Of a DNA stretch of 64,000 nt, positions 52,565 to 61,808 are shown piece after piece. The DNA comes from Aquimarina agarilytica ZC1 (lineage in GTDB: Bacteria > Bacteroidota > Bacteroidia > Flavobacteriales > Flavobacteriaceae), in NCBI RefSeq assembly GCF_000255455.1, contig NZ_JH621254.1, forward strand, positions 1-64,000, read 5' to 3'. The translations under genes were made by a program, and so were the position numbers. Below the pieces are notes generated by a model, which did not search any database, was not told the origin of the DNA, and saw nothing but the letters and a program-made list of their open reading frames with translations. Position 1 is the first letter of the stretch. Each line of letters opens with the position of its first letter.

Positions 52565-54700
52565 CTACTTTTTAAAGACGATTTGGTTGTGTACTAGTTC
52601 TCCAGAATTTTTATTCTTTATGGTAAGAATTAAAGGAGCGCTAGGATACTTTTCTAGGTTTAATTTTGTATTAAAATTATTACTTTTAACATCGTACACA
52701 TTACTAAAAACAATTTTTCCTTGAATATTGAATATTTGAACAGTATAATAGCCAGAATTCACATTTTTCAAATTTAATGAAAGTTCCGATTCAAATAAAG
52801 TGGGATATACGTCCACTTGCGCTGTTGTTTCTCTGTAATTTTTATAGTTATCTGTAGCTGAAAGCGTATTTCCATCAGTAACTTTTTCTATTGCTTTTAG
52901 TATGTTAAGGTATCCGTAGCCTGTGCCATAATCAAATCCAGTATCAAACTCAGCAGTTATGGGATCATCCATATCTGTTGCTGTTTCTTTAAGAATATCT
53001 TTTACCTCGCTACTGGTTAACGTATTATCTGCTTGTAAAAGTAATGCCGTAGCAGCTGCTACATGCGGAGCCGAAGCAGAAGAACCATAAAATCTTTTAA
53101 ATTCCGATCTTAAAATAATATCATCATCGAAAGTCCTAGGTCCATTTAATCCAAAAAAACTGTTTTGTCCACCATCTGGTCCTACTATAAATGGCACTTC
53201 TGGTACAATTGGTGCAATAAAATTACCTAAGTCGTCTAACATTTTGGGGGTTCCTCCTGCACTAGAAAAACCATTAATTTTTATCAAATCTAATTTTTCC
53301 AAGCCTGCTTCTTCTCTGTAATCATTAAAATTAGGATGATTAAAAAAAGAAGAAGCACCTACACTTATGCATCCTTCTGCATTGCGATGACCAGATGCAG
53401 TTCCTGCAAAAGTGTTTTTATTTGTTGTAAAAATAACATTATCAAAACGATCAATAAATTTTAACATCCTGGGTATTCTACCTTCTTTTAACTCTATAAG
53501 TAAATCTACATTTCTTGGTAGAATAGATGTATTGTTAATGCTAATTTGCTCAAAGTTTTCTAGAAATCTTATATTTGGTCTGTTACTAGAGGTAATTAAT
53601 TCTCCCGTTTGTGTATCGAATGCATAAAAATCGATATCAGTTTTCGTAAACGGTAAGCGAATTTCAGATAAAGTAGGTTGTGTGTCTTCCCATTGAAAGT
53701 ACAGAGTAACTGTTTTCAATGGAGGAACTTGAATACGTAATACAGTTTCTCCATTACCAAAATCATGTAGTTTACCATCATTAGGTCCTTTTTTACCAGA
53801 ATCTTTATAAGGTGCCTGATAAGAAGACCTTCCTCTATTACCTACGGACGAAAAATATATGGCGCCTTTTGATACTACATCATTTATAGCAAGTCCTACA
53901 GGGCCATTCATAAAATAATTTGAAAAATTATATGAAAGATCATCTACAATAATATGACAACCTGCATCTGCAAGTGCCCTTACACCATCTGCCATTGAAA
54001 AAATATTTTCTACCCCCGAATAAAAATATAACTCGGCTCCAGGAGCAATATCATGAACAATCTCTAGCATCGCTCTTCCTTCATCGTCACCGTCAAATTC
54101 ATCATCAAAAATGGGATCGTCTCTTAGTACTTGAACAGGTTTAGTATACCCATTGGGGTTTCCTATGCCTGGTAAGTCTCCATTGGCAACGCCTTCTGCT
54201 GCTCCACCTAATCTATTATAACTATCCGATATTACCCCAATTTTTATACCTGATCCATCAAAACCAAAATCTTTTCTTACAATATCACTAAAAATGAGTT
54301 CATCTCCTTCCGTTTTTACAACTCCACTATTTGTTTCTCCTCGTTCTAAAGGTATAATAGATTTTAATTGCGATAATCGGTTTACTTTTTCTAAGTCCGA
54401 ACCTTTAATTTTACCACAAACTATATGATTTAAAACTATACAATCTTTTGCACCAATTTGAATAAGTGATTTTTTTAATTCCTTACAAGTAGTGTTTGGA
54501 TTTGCTACAAAATGAATGTATTTATCGGAATTACCTTTATTTATAATCTCATTAAAAAGGGGATCTAACTTTGTGTTATTCCTATTAAAATTAATTTTTT
54601 GCTTCTGATTTTCAGTAAGCTGATAATCCTGTGCCAAGATATTTGTAAAAATAAAAATTAGACACAAGAAAGTTTTATGTTTAAGACTGAATGCTATCAT
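52565..54700 (-). CDS. Subtilase-family (S8/S53-like) T9SS protease
   Basis: A 711-residue secreted protease. The signal peptide (about 1-23) precedes a pro-region and a subtilase core: Asp159 in IGVISDSY, DEGRAM (206-211), IVHDIAP (214-220) and the nucleophile segment GSSASAPH near 543. The position where subtilisins have HGT reads DEGRAM, so the active-site base may be Glu (as in sedolisins) or another residue. A T9SS type A sorting domain (YPTLFESELSLNLKNVN, then a KIVFSN stretch) ends the protein. Its role is likely external protein breakdown or processing. Confidence 0.82.
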   Translation of the reverse strand: MIAFSLKHKTFLCLIFIFTNILAQDYQLTENQKQKINFNRNNTKLDPLFNEIINKGNSDKYIHFVANPNTTCKELKKSLIQIGAKDCIVLNHIVCGKIKGSDLEKVNRLSQLKSIIPLERGETNSGVVKTEGDELIFSDIVRKDFGFDGSGIKIGVISDSYNRLGGAAEGVANGDLPGIGNPNGYTKPVQVLRDDPIFDDEFDGDDEGRAMLEIVHDIAPGAELYFYSGVENIFSMADGVRALADAGCHIIVDDLSYNFSNYFMNGPVGLAINDVVSKGAIYFSSVGNRGRSSYQAPYKDSGKKGPNDGKLHDFGNGETVLRIQVPPLKTVTLYFQWEDTQPTLSEIRLPFTKTDIDFYAFDTQTGELITSSNRPNIRFLENFEQISINNTSILPRNVDLLIELKEGRIPRMLKFIDRFDNVIFTTNKNTFAGTASGHRNAEGCISVGASSFFNHPNFNDYREEAGLEKLDLIKINGFSSAGGTPKMLDDLGNFIAPIVPEVPFIVGPDGGQNSFFGLNGPRTFDDDIILRSEFKRFYGSSASAPHVAAATALLLQADNTLTSSEVKDILKETATDMDDPITAEFDTGFDYGTGYGYLNILKAIEKVTDGNTLSATDNYKNYRETTAQVDVYPTLFESELSLNLKNVNSGYYTVQIFNIQGKIVFSNVYDVKSNNFNTKLNLEKYPSAPLILTIKNKNSGELVHNQIVFKK

Positions 54701-54876
54701 TTTAATTAAATTTTGTGTAGCGTTAACTATTTATTATCATTACCACTCATGCGTACAATTACTATACTTTTTTAGATTATGCATATAAGGCTAATAACAA
54801 TTAAATATTGAATACTATATTTTAATATTTATAGAGTAAATCACAAGCACTTATTTTTTAGAGCTTGCAACACTTT

Positions 54877-57573
54877 TTAATAGATGGTTACTTTATAGGA
54901 TTTTGTTTGTGAAAAATCTACAAAATGTACAAGTACTATATATACTCCTGCACTTAAGGTTTCTGTAGAAAAGCTTCTATTAGTAGTAAGTTCTTCTTCA
55001 TTATTTTTTGCAGCAATAAGTTGGCCTGAAATGTTATACAACATTATTTTGGATATATGATGCCCATTTATTTCAATTTTTTGATCCCTTTTGTTATAGA
55101 TCGCAAAAGCAGTATCTTCAGTAGTAATGTTAGCGTCTAAAAGATATTTAGCAGAGGTACTATCAATACAATTATCATCTACTCCTCCATCTAAAAAGTT
55201 CCATCCAAATTCATTTTGTAATTTTTCTTTGGCTCCTATGGCATCTTCGCAATAAGTAACACCTTCGGCTTCAATGTAAATATCAAAAGGAATATTGTTG
55301 TTTGTTGCCCAGCCTACCAATGTTTTCGTATAATTTTCAGTAGATACTCCTGAACCTGATAAGAATAAGGCAAGACTCATACCTTCTTTTGGAAGTAACC
55401 AATTATCCAACGGTTGGTTAAAAGAAGTAGCATTATTAAACATTCCTTCTAGACCAAAATCTAGAAAATTTGAGTTAAATTTCCAAGAATTTAAAGGTTG
55501 GTTAAATGCAGCATTATCAGTAAACATATAAGATATATCAGTTACACTGTCTAATTTCCAATTATCTATGGGGTGATTAAATTCAGTAACTGCAAAAATG
55601 GAAGACATATTTTCAACATTACGTACATCCCATGAATTTAAAGGTTGGTTAAATGCACTTTCGGTAAACATTCCAAACATATTAATAACATTACTTACAT
55701 CCCAACTATCTATAGGCTGATTAAATGCACTTCTACTAAACATATCAGACATATTAGTCACATTACTTACACTCCAGTTACCTATAGGCTGATTAAATGC
55801 GCTTCCACTAAACATATCAGACATATTTTCTACATTACTTACATCCCAGTTATCTATTGGCTGATTAAATGCACTTCCAGTAAACATTCCAGACATATCG
55901 TAAACTTCGGAAACATTCCAATTATTTAAGGGGTGATTAAAACTTGAATTGCTAAACATAAGGGACATCTCTTGCACATAACTGACATTCCAACTATTTA
56001 AAGGCTGATTAAAATTAGAATTTTCAAACATTGAAGATAATCTAAAAGCATTTTCTACATTCCAGTTATTGATGGGTTGATTGAAAAGAGAATTTTTAAA
56101 CATAGACCCAAAATCTTTTACCTTGCTCACATCCCAATCATTTAGCGGTTGATTAAAACTAGAAGCAAAAAACATTTCATCCATATAAAGCGCTTTACTC
56201 ATGTCCCACATGTCTAACGGTTGATTGAAACTAGGGGTATTTTTAAACATAGATTCAAAAGATCTAGCTCTTTTTAAATTCCAGTTATCTAAGGGTTGAT
56301 TAAAGCTAGTTGCTCCTTCAAACATTCCTACAAAACTACTTACTCTACTCACATTCCAATTATTTAAGGGTTGGTTAAAGAGTTCTGCGAGGGCAAACAT
56401 TTGTTCTACATGTATTAAGCTTTTTGTATTCCAACTATCAATATTTTGATTGAAACTTATTGCTTCTTTAAACATTTCTTTTGCACTTATTAGATTAGTA
56501 ACATTCCAAGATGCCATAGATTGGTTAAAAGCGCTATTACCTTTAAACATGGCCGACATATTATTTACATTCATAACATTCCAAGTTTCAATAGGTTTAT
56601 TAAAGTTAGTGCCTTCAAACAAGGATTTCATAGTTTTAACAGTATACGTATTCCAGTTACTAATGTTTTGATTAAAAACTATGTTATTTTTAAACATGGC
56701 TGTTAAATTAATAGCTCCCGACATATTCCACTTATTCAATGGTTGATTAAAATTAGAGGCTTCAAACATCCCAGAAAAATCTTTTACCTTACCCACATTC
56801 CATTCATTTATATTTTGATTGAAGGCTTTATTTTCCGAAAAAGTTGATTTCATTTCGGTAACATTGGAGACATTCCAACTACTTATATCCCCGTTGAAAT
56901 TAGAATTACTAAATGTGTCTGACATTCTTGTTACCTTACTCACATTCCATGAATCTAAAGGTTGATTAAACATTTCAGTCCCTTTAAAAGTTGCAATTAA
57001 GTTTTCAACATTACTTACATCCCAATTGTTCAAAGGACTATTAAATAAGGAAGCATTTTCAAAAGCAGACCATAGCGAAGTTACATTACTTACATCCCAA
57101 TGATTTATAGCTGCTTCTTTTAATGAAGAGCAATTATAAAAAGTTCTGAAAAGGCGTGCTCCTTTGCCTATATTAGGAGCATCAGTAGCATTGATACTTT
57201 CTAAATTTGTACAATTTGCAAACATGTTAGACAGGTCACTCCACAAATTGGTTCCCCATTGTTCCACAGAAATCAAACTATTGGTGTTCTGAAAATCTAA
57301 CTTTGCAAAGCTCCCTGTAATTTGAACCACGTATTGCCCAGGATTTTCAAATGTATGGCTCGCAAAATCCCCCGTACTATTTGTTTGGGTACCATCGCCC
57401 CAATCAATATTAAAATCATAGTCTTCAATTTCTGTTGATGTATTTACAAATACAGACTCCGACGCAAAAGTAGTTTCAAATTTCATCACCATGGCATCGG
57501 TTGGATATTGAGAATACCCCATAAAACAACCCAATAAAAATATAAGGTAGTTCAGTTTAAATGTCTTTTTCAT
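54877..57573 (-). CDS. BspA-like DUF285-repeat surface protein
   Basis: An 898-residue secreted protein. The signal peptide (about 1-21) precedes a PKD-like domain (about 30-100; INWGDGTQT) and then about 24 consecutive DUF285/BspA-type repeats of about 25-27 residues, each following the F-N-x-P-L-x-x-W-x-V-S-x-V-x-x-M-x-x-M-F pattern. A region after about 790 ends with a T9SS type A sorting domain (YNKRDQKIEINGHHISKIML). Such repeats form a stacked solenoid used for adhesion or binding of host or environmental ligands. The repeats are divergent enough to be stable. It is alone in its operon. Confidence 0.88.
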   Translation of the reverse strand: MKKTFKLNYLIFLLGCFMGYSQYPTDAMVMKFETTFASESVFVNTSTEIEDYDFNIDWGDGTQTNSTGDFASHTFENPGQYVVQITGSFAKLDFQNTNSLISVEQWGTNLWSDLSNMFANCTNLESINATDAPNIGKGARLFRTFYNCSSLKEAAINHWDVSNVTSLWSAFENASLFNSPLNNWDVSNVENLIATFKGTEMFNQPLDSWNVSKVTRMSDTFSNSNFNGDISSWNVSNVTEMKSTFSENKAFNQNINEWNVGKVKDFSGMFEASNFNQPLNKWNMSGAINLTAMFKNNIVFNQNISNWNTYTVKTMKSLFEGTNFNKPIETWNVMNVNNMSAMFKGNSAFNQSMASWNVTNLISAKEMFKEAISFNQNIDSWNTKSLIHVEQMFALAELFNQPLNNWNVSRVSSFVGMFEGATSFNQPLDNWNLKRARSFESMFKNTPSFNQPLDMWDMSKALYMDEMFFASSFNQPLNDWDVSKVKDFGSMFKNSLFNQPINNWNVENAFRLSSMFENSNFNQPLNSWNVSYVQEMSLMFSNSSFNHPLNNWNVSEVYDMSGMFTGSAFNQPIDNWDVSNVENMSDMFSGSAFNQPIGNWSVSNVTNMSDMFSRSAFNQPIDSWDVSNVINMFGMFTESAFNQPLNSWDVRNVENMSSIFAVTEFNHPIDNWKLDSVTDISYMFTDNAAFNQPLNSWKFNSNFLDFGLEGMFNNATSFNQPLDNWLLPKEGMSLALFLSGSGVSTENYTKTLVGWATNNNIPFDIYIEAEGVTYCEDAIGAKEKLQNEFGWNFLDGGVDDNCIDSTSAKYLLDANITTEDTAFAIYNKRDQKIEINGHHISKIMLYNISGQLIAAKNNEEELTTNRSFSTETLSAGVYIVLVHFVDFSQTKSYKVTIY

Positions 57574-57823
57574 TAGTTTAATTAATTTAGTGTTTATTTA
57601 TAAACGCTTAAGTTATTAATAACCCTACCCCTTTGGAGTTATTATATTTGCCTTGACATAAGCATTACCTAGAATCTTGAAATGCGAAATAATTAAACCA
57701 AAATCCTATTTTTTTTAAATAAACAGGCCATTCAACTGTACATAAAGGGGGAAAACACCCTAATTTAATATCCTTAATAATAGTACATTGCATTAACATA
57801 ATACCAACTTTAAAATTAATATC

Positions 57824-58348
57824 ATGAAACTTAAAAGTGTAATTAATGGAGGAATTTTACTAGGGATTTTTATTAATGCAGTAGCATGTAATTCATGTGA
57901 AAGTAAGTCTAGAAAACCTGAAAAAATAGAGGGGACAATAACATTAAAACAAGCCAATGAATTAGAAGAAAGGTACAAATCTACACGACATAGAATAATA
58001 AATAACGCCCTTGGTTTTGATTCTTTAGGTATTGAAGATTCAAGAGAAATATGGTTTTCTCTGGATAGAATTAAAAAATACATTACATATGTTGAAAAAG
58101 AAGCAGATAAAAAAGGATATGAAGAACTTGGATTGCGCTTTTATCTGGGGGTTTACCCAGATACAAAAGACAATAAAGGTTTTACTACGTTATTTGCTGT
58201 ACCCACAACCACAAGTATAAAAAAAGATCCTAAAGCGGGGTACTTTATGCAACCTCCTGCACATGAAATAAGTGAAAACATGGACAATGTCGAAGCCTTA
58301 AACTTAGGAGGAGCCGGTCATCCTCCTAAAGAATTAGCTGCACAATAA
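57824..58348 (+). CDS. Uncharacterised lipoprotein of a signalling operon
   Basis: A 174-residue lipoprotein (lipobox AVAC, Cys22). The mature part is helical (KQANELEERYKSTRHRIINN) followed by a beta-rich region (YEELGLRFYLGVYPDTKDN). No family recognised. It is the first of four co-directional genes with spacings of 18 bases and then overlaps of 19 and 14 bases, so it may be the periplasmic or surface sensor of the kinase. Confidence 0.65.
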   Translation: MKLKSVINGGILLGIFINAVACNSCESKSRKPEKIEGTITLKQANELEERYKSTRHRIINNALGFDSLGIEDSREIWFSLDRIKKYITYVEKEADKKGYEELGLRFYLGVYPDTKDNKGFTTLFAVPTTTSIKKDPKAGYFMQPPAHEISENMDNVEALNLGGAGHPPKELAAQ

Positions 58349-58366
58349 ATAGAATACGATAAGTAT

Positions 58367-58999
58367 ATGAAATATCCCCAATATTTTTTATTAAGCATAC
58401 ATGTGGTTGAATTAATAACAGTGATAGTTGCCATACTTTTTTGGAATAAATACAAATATTCAACAGAGCATAATTTTATTTATTTCTTTTTGATCGTATT
58501 TTTAGTAGATACATTGGGAACTGTGATCGCATACAACACAACATACAGTAACCTATTTATATACAATAGCTTATTTATTTTTTATTTTGTCTTTTTTATA
58601 AACTGGTACAGAAAAATTTTAGAAAGGAAAAAAGATTTGTTTTTTATAATCCTAGCTTTAGGATACTTCATTTTTCTTATGATTTCTTTTTACAAAGAGG
58701 GCTTTACAAATTCGTTACAAACTATAAATTTTTTTAGCGCATCAATTGCCATAATCATATGTTCTTTTTTTTATTATTTTCAATTATTAAACAGTGAAAA
58801 AGTACTCAGTTTAAAAACCAACTTGCCTTTTTGGATTACTATGGGAAACATTATTTATTTTGTAGGTATGCTTCCCTTAGTATTCCTACTTAAATACCTA
58901 AATATTACCGAATTGAGCTATTCTATTATTGTAACTCTTTTAAATTGGGTAACTTACACCTGTTATATATTAGGCTTTAAATGGATGAAAAGCAAATAA
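58367..58999 (+). CDS. Uncharacterised polytopic membrane protein
   Basis: A 210-residue protein with about seven hydrophobic segments and few charged residues between them. No catalytic motif recognised. It overlaps the kinase gene by 19 bases, suggesting that the two are made together. It could be a sensory membrane partner for the short kinase that has only one helix. Confidence 0.65.
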   Translation: MKYPQYFLLSIHVVELITVIVAILFWNKYKYSTEHNFIYFFLIVFLVDTLGTVIAYNTTYSNLFIYNSLFIFYFVFFINWYRKILERKKDLFFIILALGYFIFLMISFYKEGFTNSLQTINFFSASIAIIICSFFYYFQLLNSEKVLSLKTNLPFWITMGNIIYFVGMLPLVFLLKYLNITELSYSIIVTLLNWVTYTCYILGFKWMKSK

Positions 59000-59742
59000 C
59001 TGAATTATTTTTAATGCTTTCAATAGTTGCAATTATTATTGCAATTGTTTTGGTTACCCTATTTATTATATTTCAACAACGAAAAAATAAATTACTACTA
59101 AAACAAAAAGAAACTGAAAAACATTTTGAAAAAGAAATTACTTCTTCTAAAATTGAAATAAGAGAAGAAGCCTTTAGAAATATTAGCTGGGAATTACATG
59201 ATAATATTGGTCAACTAATAACCTTGGCTAAACTACAAATACAAAATAATGATACTAAGGATTCCATTGATCAAACCCTGACCAAAGCACTCACGGAGCT
59301 TAGAATATTATCTAAATTAGCTAATCCCGAAGCCTTAAAAGCTATTTCATTTACGGATGCTTTACAACAAGAAATAGATCGCTTTAATCGATTGAATTAC
59401 TTAAAATCATCATTGAAAATTGCAGGGAAAGTTATTGTTTTAGATCCTAAGGTTGAAACTGTATTATTTAGAATTTTACAAGAGTTTTTATCTAATACAA
59501 TTAAACATGCTAAAGCAACAGAATTATGCTTAAATTTAAATTATACACAAGAGCAATTACAAATTTGTGTTTGTGATAATGGGATTGGGTTTAATAGCAA
59601 TCAAACCGGTCAATTAGGGATTGGTTTAACAAATATTGCCAAACGAGCACAACTTATAGGTGCTATTGCAGAAATAACTTCTTCAATAAACGAAGGAACA
59701 AAATTGACTATAACTTATATTATACCTCATGGAAACTTTTAG
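58981..59742 (+). CDS. HisKA_3-type sensor histidine kinase
   Basis: A 253-residue kinase with one N-terminal membrane helix (8-31), a coiled linker (34-62), a HisKA_3 dimerisation domain with phosphoacceptor H73 (WELHDNIGQ) and a compact ATPase domain with DNGIGF near 198. It lacks a large sensor domain; the neighbouring lipoprotein and seven-helix protein may provide one. It overlaps the response regulator by 14 bases. Confidence 0.9.
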   Translation: MDEKQITELFLMLSIVAIIIAIVLVTLFIIFQQRKNKLLLKQKETEKHFEKEITSSKIEIREEAFRNISWELHDNIGQLITLAKLQIQNNDTKDSIDQTLTKALTELRILSKLANPEALKAISFTDALQQEIDRFNRLNYLKSSLKIAGKVIVLDPKVETVLFRILQEFLSNTIKHAKATELCLNLNYTQEQLQICVCDNGIGFNSNQTGQLGIGLTNIAKRAQLIGAIAEITSSINEGTKLTITYIIPHGNF

Positions 59743-60370
59743 TGTAGTAGTTGTTGATGATCATATTTTATTGGCTCAAGCTATAAGTAGTTTAGTGAAT
59801 TCATTTCAACAATTTACAACCAAATATTTGTGCTGTAATGGGCAAGAATTATTGGATCGAATAGCTTCAGAAAAAATAATACCCGATATTATACTAATGG
59901 ATGTGAATATGCCTATTTTGAACGGTATTGAAACCACTAAACAGCTTACCAAATTATATCCATCAATAAAAGTATTAGCCCTTTCGGTGGAAGATGAAGA
60001 AGAAACCATTATTAAAATGCTAAGGGCTGGTGCTAAAGGCTATTTACTAAAAGATGTACAAAAAACTATTTTAGAAAAAGGCTTACTGGAACTTATGAAT
60101 AGTGGATTCTATTACACCAAAGATGTTTCTACTATATTAATGAACTCACTAAATGGCAATTCCAATAAAATACAATTAAAAGAACGTGAAATTACATTTT
60201 TAAAATTGGTATGTTCCGAAATGACTTATAAAGAAATTGCTGAGAAAATGTTTTTAAGCCCTAAAACAATTGACGGATATAGAGATGCCCTTTTTGAAAA
60301 ATTACATACAAAAAACAGAATCGGTTTAGTCATTTATGCTATTAAACATAAAATTGTTGAAATTTTATAG
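59729..60370 (+). CDS. NarL/LuxR-type response regulator
   Basis: A 213-residue cytoplasmic regulator. The receiver (1-120) has phosphoacceptor Asp58 (ILMDVN), acidic pocket D10-D11 and Lys in YLLKDV near 108. A LuxR/GerE HTH occupies about 148-205 (KEREITFLKLVCSEMTYKEIAEKMFLSPKTIDGYR). It is the last gene of the operon with its kinase. Regulated genes are unknown. Confidence 0.93.
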   Translation: METFSVVVVDDHILLAQAISSLVNSFQQFTTKYLCCNGQELLDRIASEKIIPDIILMDVNMPILNGIETTKQLTKLYPSIKVLALSVEDEEETIIKMLRAGAKGYLLKDVQKTILEKGLLELMNSGFYYTKDVSTILMNSLNGNSNKIQLKEREITFLKLVCSEMTYKEIAEKMFLSPKTIDGYRDALFEKLHTKNRIGLVIYAIKHKIVEIL

Positions 60371-60468
60371 TTATGCATGATATTCGATTTTAATACATCT
60401 ATTAAAATAGTTTTAAACACAATAGTAGTATTCCCTTAACCTAATAATTATTTGAACTCGATTAAATT

Positions 60469-60954
60469 TTAATATTTTATCCCCATTAATTCAAACACAT
60501 GACTCATTGTCCATGCAGGTCCTATCATTAAAAATTGAATATCCTTAAAAAAGGAAGGTTTTTTACCTTCATGTTTATGTCCAATAAATTGAACAATCCA
60601 GCCGATAACAAATATAAATAGCATTATACTCCACAGTGGAGCTAAATTCATTATTTCGATTTGATGTATTCCTAACAAAACTAAGGTAGAGAAAATGAAC
60701 ATTCCTATAAAAAGTGGAATTGAAAAAGTAAGGTAATAAAAAAGGCCTAAAAATATAATTAGTGATCCAATATGAATGTAGGGAGCTACAAAAACTGGAA
60801 AAAGACTTTTTATCTCATTCCCTACAGGTATACAAGCTAATAATCCAATTAAACTAAAAAAAATTGACGGTACACAAAAATAATGTATAATTTTATTCAA
60901 CTTGGTTTGGTGACTTTCTCCATATTCTGTTAAAAGACTGTCTATTTTTCTCAT
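60469..60954 (-). CDS. Mpo1/DUF962-family protein
   Basis: A 161-residue polytopic protein with about four helices. The opening (LLTEYGESHQTKLNKIIHYFCVP) and the GHKHEGKKPSFFKDIQFLMIGPAW segment near 124-147 match the Mpo1-like (yeast YGL010w) family, whose yeast member is a 2-hydroxy fatty acid dioxygenase using conserved His residues. It may act on lipids. Its start overlaps the TetR gene end by 62 bases. I accept the start because the YGESHQ motif is family-specific. Confidence 0.75.
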   Translation of the reverse strand: MRKIDSLLTEYGESHQTKLNKIIHYFCVPSIFFSLIGLLACIPVGNEIKSLFPVFVAPYIHIGSLIIFLGLFYYLTFSIPLFIGMFIFSTLVLLGIHQIEIMNLAPLWSIMLFIFVIGWIVQFIGHKHEGKKPSFFKDIQFLMIGPAWTMSHVFELMGIKY

Positions 60955-61591
60955 TTTGATCAGTATTTTTTTTTCTTTTTAGGTTATTTTCTTTGATTTG
61001 GGCATACTCATCTAATCCTTTTTGTGTTAGAAAAGGAATGAGCACATTCCAATGCATTTCAACAAAATGGCATTTACTAGCCATATATTCGTCACAATTT
61101 ATTACTTGACGTTGTGACTGCCAAAAAGTACCAATCATCCACAAAGAATGAATTAATTTATTATAACTAGATAATCTATTTTCTGGTAAAAATCTACCTG
61201 TTTCAACATAATAATTAATTAAACTTCTAGCTTCTTTAAACCGTTGAATACTAGACTCACTATGTAGCTTAGCTATCGTAGGATAGTTTCGTATTATATA
61301 CACAAGTTCATTATAAAAAAAAGAATATTTATTTTGAAGCCCCTCATATTTAAGCATAACATTTTCAATATGATCTAATGTAATATATCCATTTTTAGGA
61401 ATTGAAAAATGTAATGATTCGGCATACATATCTTCATAAATGCAGATCAATATTTCCTCTTTAGATTTGTAATGACTGTGTAAATTTTCAATACTAATTC
61501 CTATAGATTCAGCTAACTGTTGCATGGAAACCGATGATAATCCATACTTGTTATATAAGCAAATTACTTTGCTTTTGATTTCTTGTGTCAT
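60893..61591 (-). CDS. TetR/AcrR-family transcriptional regulator
   Basis: A 232-residue repressor. The N-terminal HTH (about 1-48; LYNKYGLSSVSMQQLAESIGIS) precedes a helical ligand-binding C-terminus. Its final 20 residues overlap the Mpo1-like gene by 62 bases. The two genes probably form one operon, so the regulator may control the lipid gene. Ligand unknown. Confidence 0.85.
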   Translation of the reverse strand: MTQEIKSKVICLYNKYGLSSVSMQQLAESIGISIENLHSHYKSKEEILICIYEDMYAESLHFSIPKNGYITLDHIENVMLKYEGLQNKYSFFYNELVYIIRNYPTIAKLHSESSIQRFKEARSLINYYVETGRFLPENRLSSYNKLIHSLWMIGTFWQSQRQVINCDEYMASKCHFVEMHWNVLIPFLTQKGLDEYAQIKENNLKRKKNTDQNEKNRQSFNRIWRKSPNQVE

Positions 61592-61808
61592 AGTTGGTTA
61601 ACCAATTTATCTCACCTAAAATTAATATATGTTTATAAGAAACACAAGCAATACTATAAAAGACTGTTATAAAATTATTAAATAAAGTAACAATGTTAAT
61701 TTACAACGTTTTCGTGATTAATTTACTTGACTGGTTGTATTTTAAAAATACTAATTGAATGTAAAGTAGATTAGAATTACTTAAAGATTAAAAAGTATCT
61801 TCGCGGCC

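Noticed and set aside
55645-55929. Plus-strand 94-codon ORF within the BspA-like gene
   Set aside because: It is the complement of the repeat codons and reads as repeated low-complexity peptide; a shadow of the repeats.
54877-57573. DNA-level tandem repeat expansion in the BspA-like gene
   Set aside because: The repeats are clear in protein but the underlying bases differ widely between units, so this is an old protein repeat, not an active microsatellite-like array.
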